Positions 22,204 to 31,544 are shown, counted from the stretch's first letter. The stretch: 64,000 bases of DNA from Alteribacillus bidgolensis (GCF_002886255.1 NZ_KZ614149.1:3407272-3471271), one strand, 5' to 3'. Numbers and translations are program-made. The notes: generated by a model from the sequence alone, not told the origin.

Positions 22204-22218
22204 CTTGTATGGTACATG
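22204..22218 (+). promoter_or_regulatory. Operator O3 before the BCCT gene
   Basis: CTTGTATGGTACATG, identical over 15 bases to O2 at 15816, followed by a partial repeat GGTACATTGG. It links the transporter to the GntR regulon 6 kb upstream. Confidence 0.65.
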
Positions 22219-22326
22219 GTACATTGGTTGAAATTTTTAAACTGTCTCCGTGAAAAATCCAATAATGGTGCCCCGGTAACTCGGTCAAGAATCACAGTAT
22301 TTAAATTAAGTAGAGGGGGATAATCA

Positions 22327-23907
22327 GTGCAAAATTTTAATTGGAAAGAAAGGATCAATTGGACTGTATTTATTTTAAGCGGAGGACTGTTATTGTTGTT
22401 TGTTGTCATGTCCTTTTTGTTTACGGATGGAGTAGCTGCCTTTGTTAATTGGGGATTTGATAAGTCCATCACTTACTTTGGAGCTTTCTGGCAAGTTTTA
22501 TTACTGGCTACCTTTGCTGTAGGAGCAGTGTTAGCTATTTCGAAGTACGGAAAAGTACGACTTGGAAATACCAGCAGGCCAAGTATGAGTTTTTTTAAAT
22601 GGGCTTCTATTATAACTGTTTCCGGACTAGGAGCAGGAGGGATATTCTGGGCTGCAGCGGAACCGATGTATTATTTCATGGAAGTACCGCCCATGCATAA
22701 TGGAATTACTGCTGGCACGGAAGAGGCAACGGATGTAGCCATGGCACAAAGCTTCATGTCGTGGGGGTTTACTGCTTGGGCTGTATACGGAGCGATTACC
22801 GCTATCATTATAATGTATGCTCACTATAACAAGGGGTTATCTTTAAAGCCCCGCACGCTTTTATATCCTATATTTGGAAAAAAAGTCGAACAAAATGCCT
22901 GGGGTGTTGCAACAGATGTATTTTGTATCATTGGTGCTGTAGCCGGGACCATAGGAACGATTGGATTTTTTGGATTCCAATTCAGTTATTGGATGCATGA
23001 CTTATTTGGTATTCCTGATGTATTGCTTACGCAAATCCTAGCGGTAGGAGGGTTAATTACCCTTGTTACGATTTCCACAGTGACAGGTATTGAGAAAGGA
23101 ATTCAGTTTTTAAGTCGTTTTAATGTTTGGTTTGCCATTGCTATCGGTGTAATTATGTTAATTATTGGTCCTGGTGGTTTTATTATTGATACATTTATAT
23201 CATCCTACGGTACCTATGTGGAAGAATTTATGAATATTCACACATTTAGAGGAGATAATGGCTGGCTCGGGTTTTGGATGATATTTTTCTTTGGCTGGTT
23301 TATCGGGTTTGGCCCCCTCATGGCTATTTTAGTTGCGAGAATTTCAAGAGGACGGACAATTAGAGAAGTGTTTTTTGTAGTTTCAATTGTAACCGCTTTA
23401 TCATCGAATGTGTGGTTCAGTACTTTAGGAGGGAGCGGTATCTTCTATGAACTCCAAAATACAGGATCTGTAAGTGAACCATTAATGGAGAATGGGCTGC
23501 CTGCAGCAATTATTGCTATTGCTGGTCAGTTACCAATGGGTGGATTAATGGCTATCGTTTTTCTCTTGTTAACAATCACTTTTGTAATTACAACCGCGGA
23601 CTCTATGTCTTATTCAGTTTCTATGGCAGTGACTGGGGAAGGGGATCCCCCAAAAGGAGTTCGTATTTTCTGGGCTGTTTTAATGGGAGCTATTTCCGTT
23701 GTTTTGATCAATATCGGAGAAGGAAGCATTAGTGCCTTACAATCATTTATTGTAGTGACGGCTGTTCCTATTTCGATAATTATGTTACCGGTCTTATGGA
23801 CAGCACCAAAATTAGCTAAAACAATGGCGATTGAGCAAGGGATTATCGAAAAAGAGAATACAAGTTATTCAAGTAACAACGTAAGTGAAAAAGTAGAAAA
23901 TCTATAG
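22327..23907 (+). CDS. BCCT family transporter
   Basis: A 526-residue secondary carrier of the betaine/carnitine/choline type with 12 predicted helices. Signature regions: GLGAGGIFWAAAEPMYYF (helix 3-4, residues ~100-117), a charged and Trp-rich WLGFWMIFFFGWFIGFGP segment near residue 318, and ARISRGRTIREVFF. The GTG start follows AGAGGGGG. These carriers move quaternary or zwitterionic amines with Na+ or H+. The GntR-type operator in its leader ties it to the LLM/ALDH operon, so it probably imports that pathway's substrate rather than serving osmoprotection; this is an inference. Confidence 0.9.
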   Translation: MQNFNWKERINWTVFILSGGLLLLFVVMSFLFTDGVAAFVNWGFDKSITYFGAFWQVLLLATFAVGAVLAISKYGKVRLGNTSRPSMSFFKWASIITVSGLGAGGIFWAAAEPMYYFMEVPPMHNGITAGTEEATDVAMAQSFMSWGFTAWAVYGAITAIIIMYAHYNKGLSLKPRTLLYPIFGKKVEQNAWGVATDVFCIIGAVAGTIGTIGFFGFQFSYWMHDLFGIPDVLLTQILAVGGLITLVTISTVTGIEKGIQFLSRFNVWFAIAIGVIMLIIGPGGFIIDTFISSYGTYVEEFMNIHTFRGDNGWLGFWMIFFFGWFIGFGPLMAILVARISRGRTIREVFFVVSIVTALSSNVWFSTLGGSGIFYELQNTGSVSEPLMENGLPAAIIAIAGQLPMGGLMAIVFLLLTITFVITTADSMSYSVSMAVTGEGDPPKGVRIFWAVLMGAISVVLINIGEGSISALQSFIVVTAVPISIIMLPVLWTAPKLAKTMAIEQGIIEKENTSYSSNNVSEKVENL

Positions 23908-24019
23908 GAAACGATAAATACTAGTAAAAGGAGAGAATAATCATATCATAATAATAAGGGAAGTGAAGGAGCTATAGAAATTCACACCTCATTTTGGATC
24001 GATACCAAATTAAATAGAG

Positions 24020-24058
24020 AAGACCTGTTGTACACAAACGAGCAGCAGGTCTTTTTTT
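24020..24058 (+). terminator. Terminator after the BCCT gene
   Basis: AGACCTGTTG / CAGCAGGTCT stem (one G-U) followed by T7. The rest of the gap to 24468 has no gene; an inverted repeat ATATTAATTCGT / ACGAATAATATT lies near 24284-24311. Confidence 0.85.
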
Positions 24059-24468
24059 GATTTCTATAATCGCGAGGCATCATCCTTATTATTAGGTGTT
24101 CTTCGAGGCTTTCTATTGTTACGTCGCAACCTATTATTTCAGCGCTTATCACAAGATTTGAGGAATCTGCAAAGTGCCTAAACGTATCAAAGAGGTGGTC
24201 ATTTTGAGTGGAAGCCTATCTATTTGTTCTGGATCCATGGTACTGCTTAATCATAAAATGTTGTTATTCTTTTTCCACATAATATTAATTCGTTCGTTAC
24301 GAATAATATTGAGTTAGATATTCGACAGCATTGTTATACCCATTTATATAGGAAAGTTAAGTTTTTGGGATGGATGAAATATTTCAGTGGAGTAATAGGA
24401 GAGGCAACAAAAGTAGGAAATTATATAGAATAAAATGGAATAATCGTGGCCTTCCTCTAATGCTCTGT

Positions 24469-24819
24469 TTATAAGTTATCGTATTTTTGCAGGTTCTCAT
24501 GTTTTTCATTTTTTTTGTCTTCTAAAAATGCTTTAAAGTGTTCTTTTGATACGCCGGATTCCATTGCTTCTTTTAATACTTCAAGCCAAACGTCATCTAG
24601 TTCTGTTTCTTTTTCATCCACGCTTTGAGGCCCGAGCAAAGATTGAACAGAAATATTTAGTTCATGTGAGAGGTTTTCAAGACATTGAACAGAAGGGTAA
24701 GGATATTTATTTTCTTCTATTTTTTGAAGATGGGTGATAGAAGTTCCTGCTCGTTTTGCTAAATCAAACATGTACAGGTTCTGTCTCATGCGGTAATGAA
24801 CTATTCTTTGACCAATCAT
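24469..24819 (-). CDS. SinR-like XRE regulator with SinI-type C-terminus
   Basis: A 116-residue DNA-binding protein. Residues 1-62 form an XRE helix-turn-helix (IGQRIVHYRMRQNLYMFDLA, then TSITHLQKIEENKYPYP and LSHELNISVQSLLG). Residues ~74-105 resemble the SinI/SinR dimerisation hook (LDDVWLEVLKEAMESGVSKE). This is the architecture of SinR and SlrR, the biofilm/motility regulators of Bacillus. No separate sinI gene is adjacent. The upstream gap is AT-rich and contains direct repeats of AATTAATAAAC that could be its own operator. Confidence 0.8.
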   Translation of the reverse strand: MIGQRIVHYRMRQNLYMFDLAKRAGTSITHLQKIEENKYPYPSVQCLENLSHELNISVQSLLGPQSVDEKETELDDVWLEVLKEAMESGVSKEHFKAFLEDKKNEKHENLQKYDNL

Positions 24820-24964
24820 ATTTTCATCTCCTAATTGGTTACAACATTATTCATTTTTGGACAAGGGCAATATTTAATATTGTGGTATTTAAAGAACGGT
24901 TGTAAGAAAAAATACCTATTTGTATTTATAATACAACAAATTTTGTAAATGTAAATGCCTTTGT

Positions 24965-24990
24965 AATTAATAAACAAAAAATTAATAAAC
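24965..24990. repeat. Direct repeat in the SinR-like gene promoter gap
   Basis: AATTAATAAAC occurs twice with a 15-bp period in the 360-bp AT-rich stretch (24820-25124) upstream of the SinR-like gene. Possible operator; no gene is visible in this stretch. Confidence 0.3.
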
Positions 24991-25124
24991 ATTTAGTCCT
25001 GCAAAGGCTTTTACTTATTGATTCTTTAGACAACGAAAAGGTGTGAAATATTAACAAGTTTATAAACATGTTTGTATTATTAGTCAAACTCACTTGTTAA
25101 GTTAAAATAGCAAAAACCAAAAGC

Positions 25125-25151
25125 AAAAAGCACCCATACCGGGTGCTTTTT
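25125..25151. terminator. Terminator of the acyltransferase gene
   Basis: AAAAAGCACCC / GGGTGCTTTTT, loop ATACC region; bidirectional in form, positioned after the minus-strand acyltransferase gene. Confidence 0.9.
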
Positions 25152-25180
25152 GGTCCGTGGCTCGAAAACTCCATTTCTAA

Positions 25181-26191
25181 TTACTTTTTTGAAAAATAGG
25201 AGAATGGTTCAATCAACGGCTGTGTAACTTTTTTTACAATGGAAGAGGACAAAATAAATGTGAATATAATACATCCTAAGGCCAGGAGCATTACTTCAAA
25301 TATGGTGTCCATGCCATCATAAAATTCTGTTTCACGCAAGTAGCGAAAAATGAAGCCATGAAGCAAATAAACATAAAGAGTACTTTTAGCATAAATAGAC
25401 ATTGGCTGTTTTTCTTGAGGAACGAATGCTAAAAAAGCAATGGAAATCGCAATAGTAGCCACATAAGCAAGCAATCTGTACGCGCTGCCGGCTGCAGCAT
25501 TTTCAAATCCCATCGCTTGATACGATTCATTACCGTAAAACAACTCATATGGGATATCATAAGCATAAAAATAAAAAATAACAAATGATAATATAAATAT
25601 TGCAGCTCCGATTATTTTTAGTCTGGCAAGTTGTAAAAACTCAAAATGATGTCGTTTCATGAAATACCCTGCCAAAAAGAAAGGAAAGAATACAATAGTA
25701 CGAGATATACTAAACAAAGAGCTTGGTTCACCGAAACCAATGGCAACACCAAGTAAAATTGCTAAAATGATCATATACGGGCTGAATTTAAATAAGTGAA
25801 TAATGAAATAAAAGGAAAACAACGTGAGCAGAAACCATAAAGACCAATGGGGTTCAAAAATTGGCACGTTCAATTGCTGCCCCATTATGTCATGGTAAAA
25901 AAACGAATAAATAACTTGAAAAATAATATAAGGCACAAGCAGCTTTTGGATCGGTTTCACAAATTCACGCTGGGCCACCGCTTTTTTTGCAAAGTATCCT
26001 GAAATAAAAAGAAATAATGGCATATGAAAACTAAAAAGAAGTAAATATACCCCCCTGCTGAATTGATGCCATTCGATAAGAGGCGTAATGGCATGGCTTA
26101 TTACAACAAGAGCTATCAGTATAAATTTGGCATTGTCAAAAAAATAGTCCCTCTTTCCAGGCGTATAAAAAAGGGAGGAGGAAGTCGTCAA
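25181..26191 (-). CDS. Membrane acyltransferase family 3
   Basis: A 336-residue protein with about ten hydrophobic segments, of the acyltransferase_3 type (PF01757) that O-acetylates sugars in exopolysaccharide or wall polymers. Family markers: YFFDNAKFILIALVVISHAI with the early conserved His, then HMPLFLFISGYFAKK, and PHWSLWFLLTLFSFYF. The start is TTG with AGGTG 8 bp upstream. It is monocistronic with its own terminator. The acceptor molecule is unknown. Confidence 0.85.
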   Translation of the reverse strand: MTTSSSLFYTPGKRDYFFDNAKFILIALVVISHAITPLIEWHQFSRGVYLLLFSFHMPLFLFISGYFAKKAVAQREFVKPIQKLLVPYIIFQVIYSFFYHDIMGQQLNVPIFEPHWSLWFLLTLFSFYFIIHLFKFSPYMIILAILLGVAIGFGEPSSLFSISRTIVFFPFFLAGYFMKRHHFEFLQLARLKIIGAAIFILSFVIFYFYAYDIPYELFYGNESYQAMGFENAAAGSAYRLLAYVATIAISIAFLAFVPQEKQPMSIYAKSTLYVYLLHGFIFRYLRETEFYDGMDTIFEVMLLALGCIIFTFILSSSIVKKVTQPLIEPFSYFSKK

Positions 26192-26324
26192 AATAATTCA
26201 CCTGCCTCTGTCTAAAGCTCTTAGGCCAGTATAGACAGACACAACCCCTTGCCGCAACCCAAAAGCTTGTGTAAAACTATGGGTGAATTCTGAGGAAATA
26301 TAGAAAACAGAGTCTCACGTTCTA

Positions 26325-27200
26325 TTATCTTTGTGATTTACGATATCCTGATTCTTGGGCTTCTTGTTCTGTACAAAACATTTCCTCTGCTTTTGTTTGA
26401 TCGTAATATTGCCCATCGGGTGTATGGTAAATAAGATCGCCATTCGAACTGTGATTCCCTTTTATGTGTGGATTCTCGCAATCCCTATGTTCAGGTGAGT
26501 TTTCTTTGTTCCTTTCCGCAGAGTTACTAACAGCATCAGGATGAAAACCTTCATCGGTTACGTAACCATCTTCACTCCAGATTCCTTTTTCTTTCTCTTT
26601 TGCTTCTTCCTCAATGTCTCGAAATTCATCTGCATATCTAGTGTTAGGTTCAATTATGTAAGCTACTCGTGCAAGTCCTTCTTCTAAGATCATTTTGTTA
26701 TACATTTCATCCTCAACCCAAACATAGGCTAAAAAGCGGTCATAGTTGTCCCGGATAGAAGTGTCTATTTCAATTTCAACTTCCTTATTAACAGAAAGGT
26801 GCTCTTTTGCAAAGGCACTTGCTTCTTTTCCATACGGCTGTTCGGGTTCAGTGGGATGAACTGTTTCGGGTGTATCGATGAGGAGAAGACGAATCGTTTC
26901 TTCTGTCCCTTCCATATTTACTTTAATCGTATCTCCGTCTACCACTTCTGTCACAGTGGCAGAAATAGTGTCTTCAGGATGTGATATTTGTTTATCCGCA
27001 GATGAGTTAGCTGTTTGTTCATCCTGAATTTCTTCTTGCATAGATTGCTTAGTTTCGGGTGTCTGATCGATCGTAGATTTCTCAGCACATCCAGTAAGTA
27101 TTAACAAAGCAGCAATAAAGAAAGAAGTAAACCTGTTTCCGAAAGATAAACGAAAGTGCACGTTCATATGAGCAATTTTATGTAAACAAATTAGCAGCAT
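26325..27200 (-). CDS. Secreted thermonuclease-like lipoprotein with C-terminal sunset-type domain
   Basis: A 291-residue lipoprotein: extended signal peptide with lipobox LTGC (Cys38), an acidic linker, a staphylococcal-nuclease domain (residues ~80-205; VVDGDTIKV, LLLIDTPETVHP, RDNYDRFLAYVWV carry the Ca2+ Asp and the active-site Arg/Glu region), and a C-terminal ~45-residue module (IKGN, IYHTPDGQYYDQTKAEEMFC, GYRKS). It resembles YncB/YhcR-type cell-surface nucleases that degrade extracellular DNA. The ATG is chosen because AGGGGGG lies 10 bp upstream. Confidence 0.88.
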   Translation of the reverse strand: MLLICLHKIAHMNVHFRLSFGNRFTSFFIAALLILTGCAEKSTIDQTPETKQSMQEEIQDEQTANSSADKQISHPEDTISATVTEVVDGDTIKVNMEGTEETIRLLLIDTPETVHPTEPEQPYGKEASAFAKEHLSVNKEVEIEIDTSIRDNYDRFLAYVWVEDEMYNKMILEEGLARVAYIIEPNTRYADEFRDIEEEAKEKEKGIWSEDGYVTDEGFHPDAVSNSAERNKENSPEHRDCENPHIKGNHSSNGDLIYHTPDGQYYDQTKAEEMFCTEQEAQESGYRKSQR

Positions 27201-27349
27201 TTGTTATTATCCCCCCTCGCAATAGTAAAAGATATATACTTAAGGGGCAACCGTTTTCTACCTTCCCCAAATTAGACATAGCAGGAATATAGCAAAGTTT
27301 TCTAGAATATTACAAGTAGAGTCACCATGTTTGCAGAAAGGGTGGTAGA

Positions 27350-28177
27350 ATGTCTGTTCAATACGAAGATCATTCCGTTACTATCTTTGAAAGCGCATTG
27401 CACCAAACGACTTCAACAGTTGCAGTAACAAAAGATGTCATAATAATAGTTGACCCCACTTGGCTTCCGGAAGAAATTCAAGCGATACAAAAACATGTAA
27501 ATGAAAGAGATAGCGGCCAGCGCAAATATTTGCTTTTTACTCACTCCGATTTCGATCATATTATTGGATATAATGCTTTCCCAGAGGCAGTTACGATTGC
27601 TTCGAGAGGTTTTGCGGTAAGGTCTGGAAAAAAGGAAACAATTCAGGAAATAAAAGATTTTGACGACCAATATTATATACAACGTCCTTACCTGATTGAT
27701 TACCCAAAAGTCGATATCATTATTGATTATGATGAACAAACCATAGATATAGGAGAAACATCTGTCACCTTTTATTTGGCTCCGGGGCACCAAGCTGATG
27801 GAGTATTTGCTGTTATAAACAATTTAAATGTTTTCATTGCCGGTGATTATTTAAGTGATATAGAATTTCCATTTATACACCATAATAGTGAAGCGTATAG
27901 CAGAACGCTTGATAAGGCTGAAAAGATCATTGGAGAAAAAGAGATAGGATTGCTCATTCCTGGACATGGAAAAGCAACGACGGATATAAAGGAAATGAAG
28001 GACAGACTTGAAGATTCCAGATGGTACATTGAAGCTTTGCGAAAAGAAGTAAGTGAAACAGGAAGCTATGATGTTCTGCAGGCATTTGTTGACAGCTTTT
28101 CTTTTTCACGATATCTCGGAGAAATGCATCAAGAAAATCTTCAGCAAATGAGAAAAGAAGAAAAGAAGAACAGCTAA
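27350..28177 (+). CDS. MBL fold metallo-hydrolase
   Basis: A 275-residue metallo-beta-lactamase-fold hydrolase. Metal motif HSDFDH (THSDFDHIIG, residue ~65; the second His of HxHxDH is Asp), then APGHQADG, an Asp in FIAGDYLSD, and LIPGHGK. Cytoplasmic. The HxDxDH variant is found in some glyoxalase II-like and quorum-quenching-like members; the substrate is unknown. It lies 18 bp before eutH, so the two may form an operon. Confidence 0.85.
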   Translation: MSVQYEDHSVTIFESALHQTTSTVAVTKDVIIIVDPTWLPEEIQAIQKHVNERDSGQRKYLLFTHSDFDHIIGYNAFPEAVTIASRGFAVRSGKKETIQEIKDFDDQYYIQRPYLIDYPKVDIIIDYDEQTIDIGETSVTFYLAPGHQADGVFAVINNLNVFIAGDYLSDIEFPFIHHNSEAYSRTLDKAEKIIGEKEIGLLIPGHGKATTDIKEMKDRLEDSRWYIEALRKEVSETGSYDVLQAFVDSFSFSRYLGEMHQENLQQMRKEEKKNS

Positions 28178-28195
28178 AAAAGAAGGGTTATAACT

Positions 28196-29281
28196 ATGCC
28201 GGAACTACAAGAGATAATACTATGGTTCCTTGCCGTTTTTATGGTAATCGGTGCAGTGGATAAAGTATTGGGAAATCGATATGGATACGGGGAAGCATTT
28301 GAAAGAGGATTTGCCTCGATTGGACCGATTGCCGTAGTTATGATCGGCATGATTTCTCTTGCTCCTGTCCTGGCGGAAATTCTTCGTCCAGTAGTAGTGC
28401 CTATCTTCCGATTTCTTGGTGCAGATCCGGCAATGTTCGCCACAAGTGTGCTAGCTCTTGATATGGGAGGATATGCCCTTGCAGAAGAATTGGCAGAAAC
28501 AAAAGAATCTGCTAAGTTTGCCGGCATTTTGCTCGGTACAATGTTAGGACCTGCATTAACTTTCACTATACCGGTAGCCCTGACCATGATAAATAAAGAA
28601 GATCAAAATGCAATGGCAAAAGGAATGCTAGCTGGGATTGCAACAATTCCAATCGGTCTTTTGATTGGAGGTGCAGCAGCAGGATTTTCCTTACGACATA
28701 TGTTAGCTGACCTTGTACCAATCATATTGTTTTCTATTCTTATTGTTATCGGTTTATGGCGTAAACCAACAATAATGGTAAGAGGATTTCAGCGGTTTGG
28801 AAAAGCTGTGGTGGCATTTACAACTTTTGCTACGGCAATTGTTATCATAGAAGCTTTAACCGGTTGGGCCCTTATACCAGGGATGAATCCATCAGAAGAA
28901 GGCATCCTTGTTGTTGGATCAATTGCTTTCATTTTGGCCGGAGCGTTTCCGCTCGTTCAATTTGTGAAAAATCACTGGAATGGTCAAAGCCTTCGATTAG
29001 GTGAACGCTTTTTTATGAATGAACCTGCTCTTTCAGGGTGGGTTTCTTCCTTTGCTCATGTAATACCGATGTTTGCGTTAGTTGAAGAAATGAAAGAAGA
29101 AGGAAAAGTGATGAACTTTGCTTTTACTGTCAGCGGAGCGTTCATTCTAGGAGGACACTTAGCATTTACGGCAGCAGTGGACAAAAATATGATCGTTCCG
29201 ATGTTACTTGGGAAATTTTCAGGAGGAATATCAGCGATGGCTGTTGCTTACTGGATGATAAAGAAAGAGAAGACTCCATAA
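28196..29281 (+). CDS. eutH: Ethanolamine permease-type protein EutH
   Basis: A 361-residue membrane protein with about ten helices, matching EutH, the ethanolamine uptake facilitator. Family blocks include MVIGAVDKVLGNRYGYGEAF at the N-terminus, VLALDMGGYALAEELA, TMLGPALTFTIPVAL and GGHLAFTAAVD. No other eut gene (eutABC or microcompartment) is in the window, so it is an orphan copy, perhaps paired with the MBL hydrolase before it. Confidence 0.9.
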   Translation: MPELQEIILWFLAVFMVIGAVDKVLGNRYGYGEAFERGFASIGPIAVVMIGMISLAPVLAEILRPVVVPIFRFLGADPAMFATSVLALDMGGYALAEELAETKESAKFAGILLGTMLGPALTFTIPVALTMINKEDQNAMAKGMLAGIATIPIGLLIGGAAAGFSLRHMLADLVPIILFSILIVIGLWRKPTIMVRGFQRFGKAVVAFTTFATAIVIIEALTGWALIPGMNPSEEGILVVGSIAFILAGAFPLVQFVKNHWNGQSLRLGERFFMNEPALSGWVSSFAHVIPMFALVEEMKEEGKVMNFAFTVSGAFILGGHLAFTAAVDKNMIVPMLLGKFSGGISAMAVAYWMIKKEKTP

Positions 29282-29395
29282 ATCATACAATAGTAATAGA
29301 TACCTTTGCCTTTTTTCTATGTGAAAAATATAATAGTATTCAGTACTGATATTATTCATCTTAGAACGCAGCGCTAGAAAGAAGGCATGTTATAA

Positions 29396-30175
29396 ATGAA
29401 AAATTTTACAATTTTGGTTGCTTCAACTTTGATCATAACGGGCTGTTCTTCTAATACGGACTTTAACGGGGATAAAGAGAATACAGAGGAAGAAGAAGCG
29501 GAGCCTGTAGCAGGGGATGAGAATGAGAGCAGAGAAAAAGAGGAAGAAACAGATGAACAAGCGGTCGAAGCACCACAGTTAAATGAAAAAGGGGAACTTA
29601 TGGAGCCAGAAAGTGAGCAGGTTCTCGTGAATAGAGAGTATCGTCTTCCTGAGGGATATGAACCTGAAGACCTGACAGTACCGGACATACCTTTTTCGTT
29701 TGAAGAAGATCATCCTAAAAAACAAATACGAGAACCCGCTGTTAAACCTTTAGAAGAACTCTTTGACGAGGCAAGCGAGGAAGGTCTCCAATTGTACGCT
29801 ATATCCGGCTATCGTTCCTATGATCGTCAGGAAGCTATTTTTGCTGCAAATGTAGCGGAAGATGGAGAAAAAGAAGCAAATCAGTATAGTGCAAAGCCAG
29901 GACAGAGTGAGCACCAAAGCGGATTGGCCATGGATGTAAGTTCCCCTTCCGCTGATCTTGCCTTGACTGATGAATTTGGCGAGACACCAGAAGGTCAATG
30001 GCTCAAAGACAATGCCCATAGATTTGGGTTTATTATTCGCTATCCAGAAGATAAAACAGACATTACTGGTTTTCAATATGAACCGTGGCACCTTCGTTAT
30101 GTAGGGAAGGAAGCTGCTGAGACGATGTATGAAAAGGATCAAACACTAGAAGAGTATTATGGTGTTGATGAGTAA
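29396..30175 (+). CDS. D-alanyl-D-alanine carboxypeptidase lipoprotein (VanY/YodJ type)
   Basis: A 259-residue lipoprotein with lipobox ITGC (Cys17), a very acidic ~60-residue linker and an M15B peptidase domain. Zn/catalytic motifs are visible: SGYRSYDRQEAIF, SEHQSGLAMDV (zinc His and Asp), and EPWHLRYVG (base Glu and zinc His). It trims the terminal D-Ala of peptidoglycan stem peptides at the cell surface. The acidic linker suits a salt-exposed surface protein. It has its own terminator. Confidence 0.92.
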   Translation: MKNFTILVASTLIITGCSSNTDFNGDKENTEEEEAEPVAGDENESREKEEETDEQAVEAPQLNEKGELMEPESEQVLVNREYRLPEGYEPEDLTVPDIPFSFEEDHPKKQIREPAVKPLEELFDEASEEGLQLYAISGYRSYDRQEAIFAANVAEDGEKEANQYSAKPGQSEHQSGLAMDVSSPSADLALTDEFGETPEGQWLKDNAHRFGFIIRYPEDKTDITGFQYEPWHLRYVGKEAAETMYEKDQTLEEYYGVDE

Positions 30176-30180
30176 AAAAG

Positions 30181-30216
30181 GGACTGTCTCTAGGAAGCTT
30201 AAGAGACAGTCCTTTC
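30181..30216 (+). terminator. Terminator of the VanY-type gene
   Basis: Perfect GGACTGTCTC / GAGACAGTCC stem, 12-nt loop, then TTTCTT. Confidence 0.9.
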
Positions 30217-30260
30217 TTCCTGCGCTATGTGGAATAATTTGATTGGTTATATTTTTCTTG

Positions 30261-30356
30261 TACTTTAGAAATGTTTAACTTTGGTAAAGGATCAAGTATA
30301 AGTAAAACGACGTTTTCCACCATAGGGCTCGGCGGCAAGCCAGTTTTTCTAATCAT
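30261..30356 (+). repeat. Dispersed repeat R1, copy 1
   Basis: About 96 bp shared with 33822, 55843 and 61123. Shared blocks in order: TACTTTAG, ATGTTTAACTTTG, TAAAGGATCAA, GTATAAG, AAAAC, then a GGCTCGGCGGCAAGCC hairpin and TTTTTCTAATCAT. It abuts the 3' end of the decayed phosphotransferase gene on the other strand. Confidence 0.75.
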
Positions 30357-30377
30357 TACATTAAAAAATAGCAGGCA

Positions 30378-31004
30378 TTAGATGATCTCTTTATTTTTAG
30401 CCCTAACGGCTTGATTTAGTAAGTTACTGATCCCAATTCCTAATCTTGAAAATCTAGCATCCGATATTTCTCCTTTGTGCCAGCGGTAATAAATCTGCTG
30501 CAAAGTAACTGCAATTTTAAAAAAGGCAAAGCAAACATAATAATGTATATTATCTATATTCCGGCCGGTTTTTTTTGCATAAGCTTCTGCTGCATCACGG
30601 CGTGAATAAAACCCTTCTTTTTCTGCGAGAGATATGAGACCTGTTTCTGCGTCACCACGTTCTGTCCAATATGCCAGCGTTCCTGCAAAATCTGAAAGTG
30701 GATCACCTACAGTACATAATTCCCAGTCAAATACGCCGACAGCTTTTTCTGGGTTATCCTTAGCAAACATCATATTGTTTAGCTTAAAATCATTGTGCAC
30801 AATAGAGTGCTCTGAATGAGATGGAATATTTGCGAGCAGCCATGGAATGATTTCTTGTACGGTGTCATTTCCCTCCACGATAGACCGTTCATAGCGTTTC
30901 AGCCAGCCTTCAATCGGTCTTTTTAAATATCCTTCCGGCTTACCTAAGGAGTCTGGCCCGTGCTGGCATATATCAATGTTATAAAGGCTGGGCTGCCAAA
31001 AAAT
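30378..31004 (-). pseudogene. Phosphotransferase (APH-like), 5'-truncated
   Basis: The C-terminal ~209 residues of an aminoglycoside-phosphotransferase-like kinase of the type linked to acyl-CoA dehydrogenases. Catalytic parts are intact: HNDFKLNNMMF (base Asp) and GVFDWELCTVGDPLSDFA (Mg-binding Asp). The frame runs back through LGKPEGYLKRPIEGWLKRYE to about 31004, where the sequence switches to a gene on the opposite strand; the N-lobe is missing. The ATP-binding half is gone, so the product would not be functional. Confidence 0.8.
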
Positions 31005-31499
31005 AGTAGTTGAAGCTGGGGAAGACCTTAGTGACGGAGAAGTTGGTGAGCTTTGGATAAAAGGACCCTATGGTCGTTCAAGGTTATTGGAAAAATCAAG
31101 AAGAAGATAAGAAGTCATTTGAACACGGGTATTGGAAGTCTGGAGACATGGCTTATAAAGATGAAGATGATTTTGTTTACATTATGGATAGAAAGAAAGA
31201 CATGATTAATAGAGGTGGAGAAAAAATATTTTCTGCTGAGGTGGAAAGTCTTATACGGTCATCCTTCTCTATTAGAATCAGCTATTGTAGGAATTCCAGA
31301 TAAATTATTTGGGGAGCAGGTAAAAGCGTATGTAGTAATAAGAGACAATGTGAAGCCAAATGAAGAAGAAATCAAGGGGTTTTTAAAAGAAAGAATTGCA
31401 GATTATAAAGTACCTCAATACGTGGACTTTGTTCAAGAACTGCCTCGAAATCCAGGAGGAAAAGTTTTGAAAGACAAGCTTGTTCAAATGCATGGTTAA
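31005..31499 (+). pseudogene. Acyl-CoA synthetase (AMP-binding), 3' fragment with frameshifts
   Basis: The C-terminal ~160 residues of an AMP-forming acyl-CoA synthetase in three frames. VGELWIKGP is followed by a frameshift near 31066; the next frame covers GYWKSGDMAYKDEDDFVYI and MDRKKDMINRGGEKIFSAEVE; a second shift near 31245 leads to YGHPSLLESAIVGIPDKLFG and the catalytic-Lys region PRNPGGKVLKDKL. The N-terminal two thirds are missing. It starts exactly where the truncated phosphotransferase ends, which marks a deletion that joined two divergent genes. Confidence 0.85.
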
Positions 31500-31544
31500 A
31501 GAAACAGTATTATCTGAATATTTAAAATCGTAGAGGGATAATCT

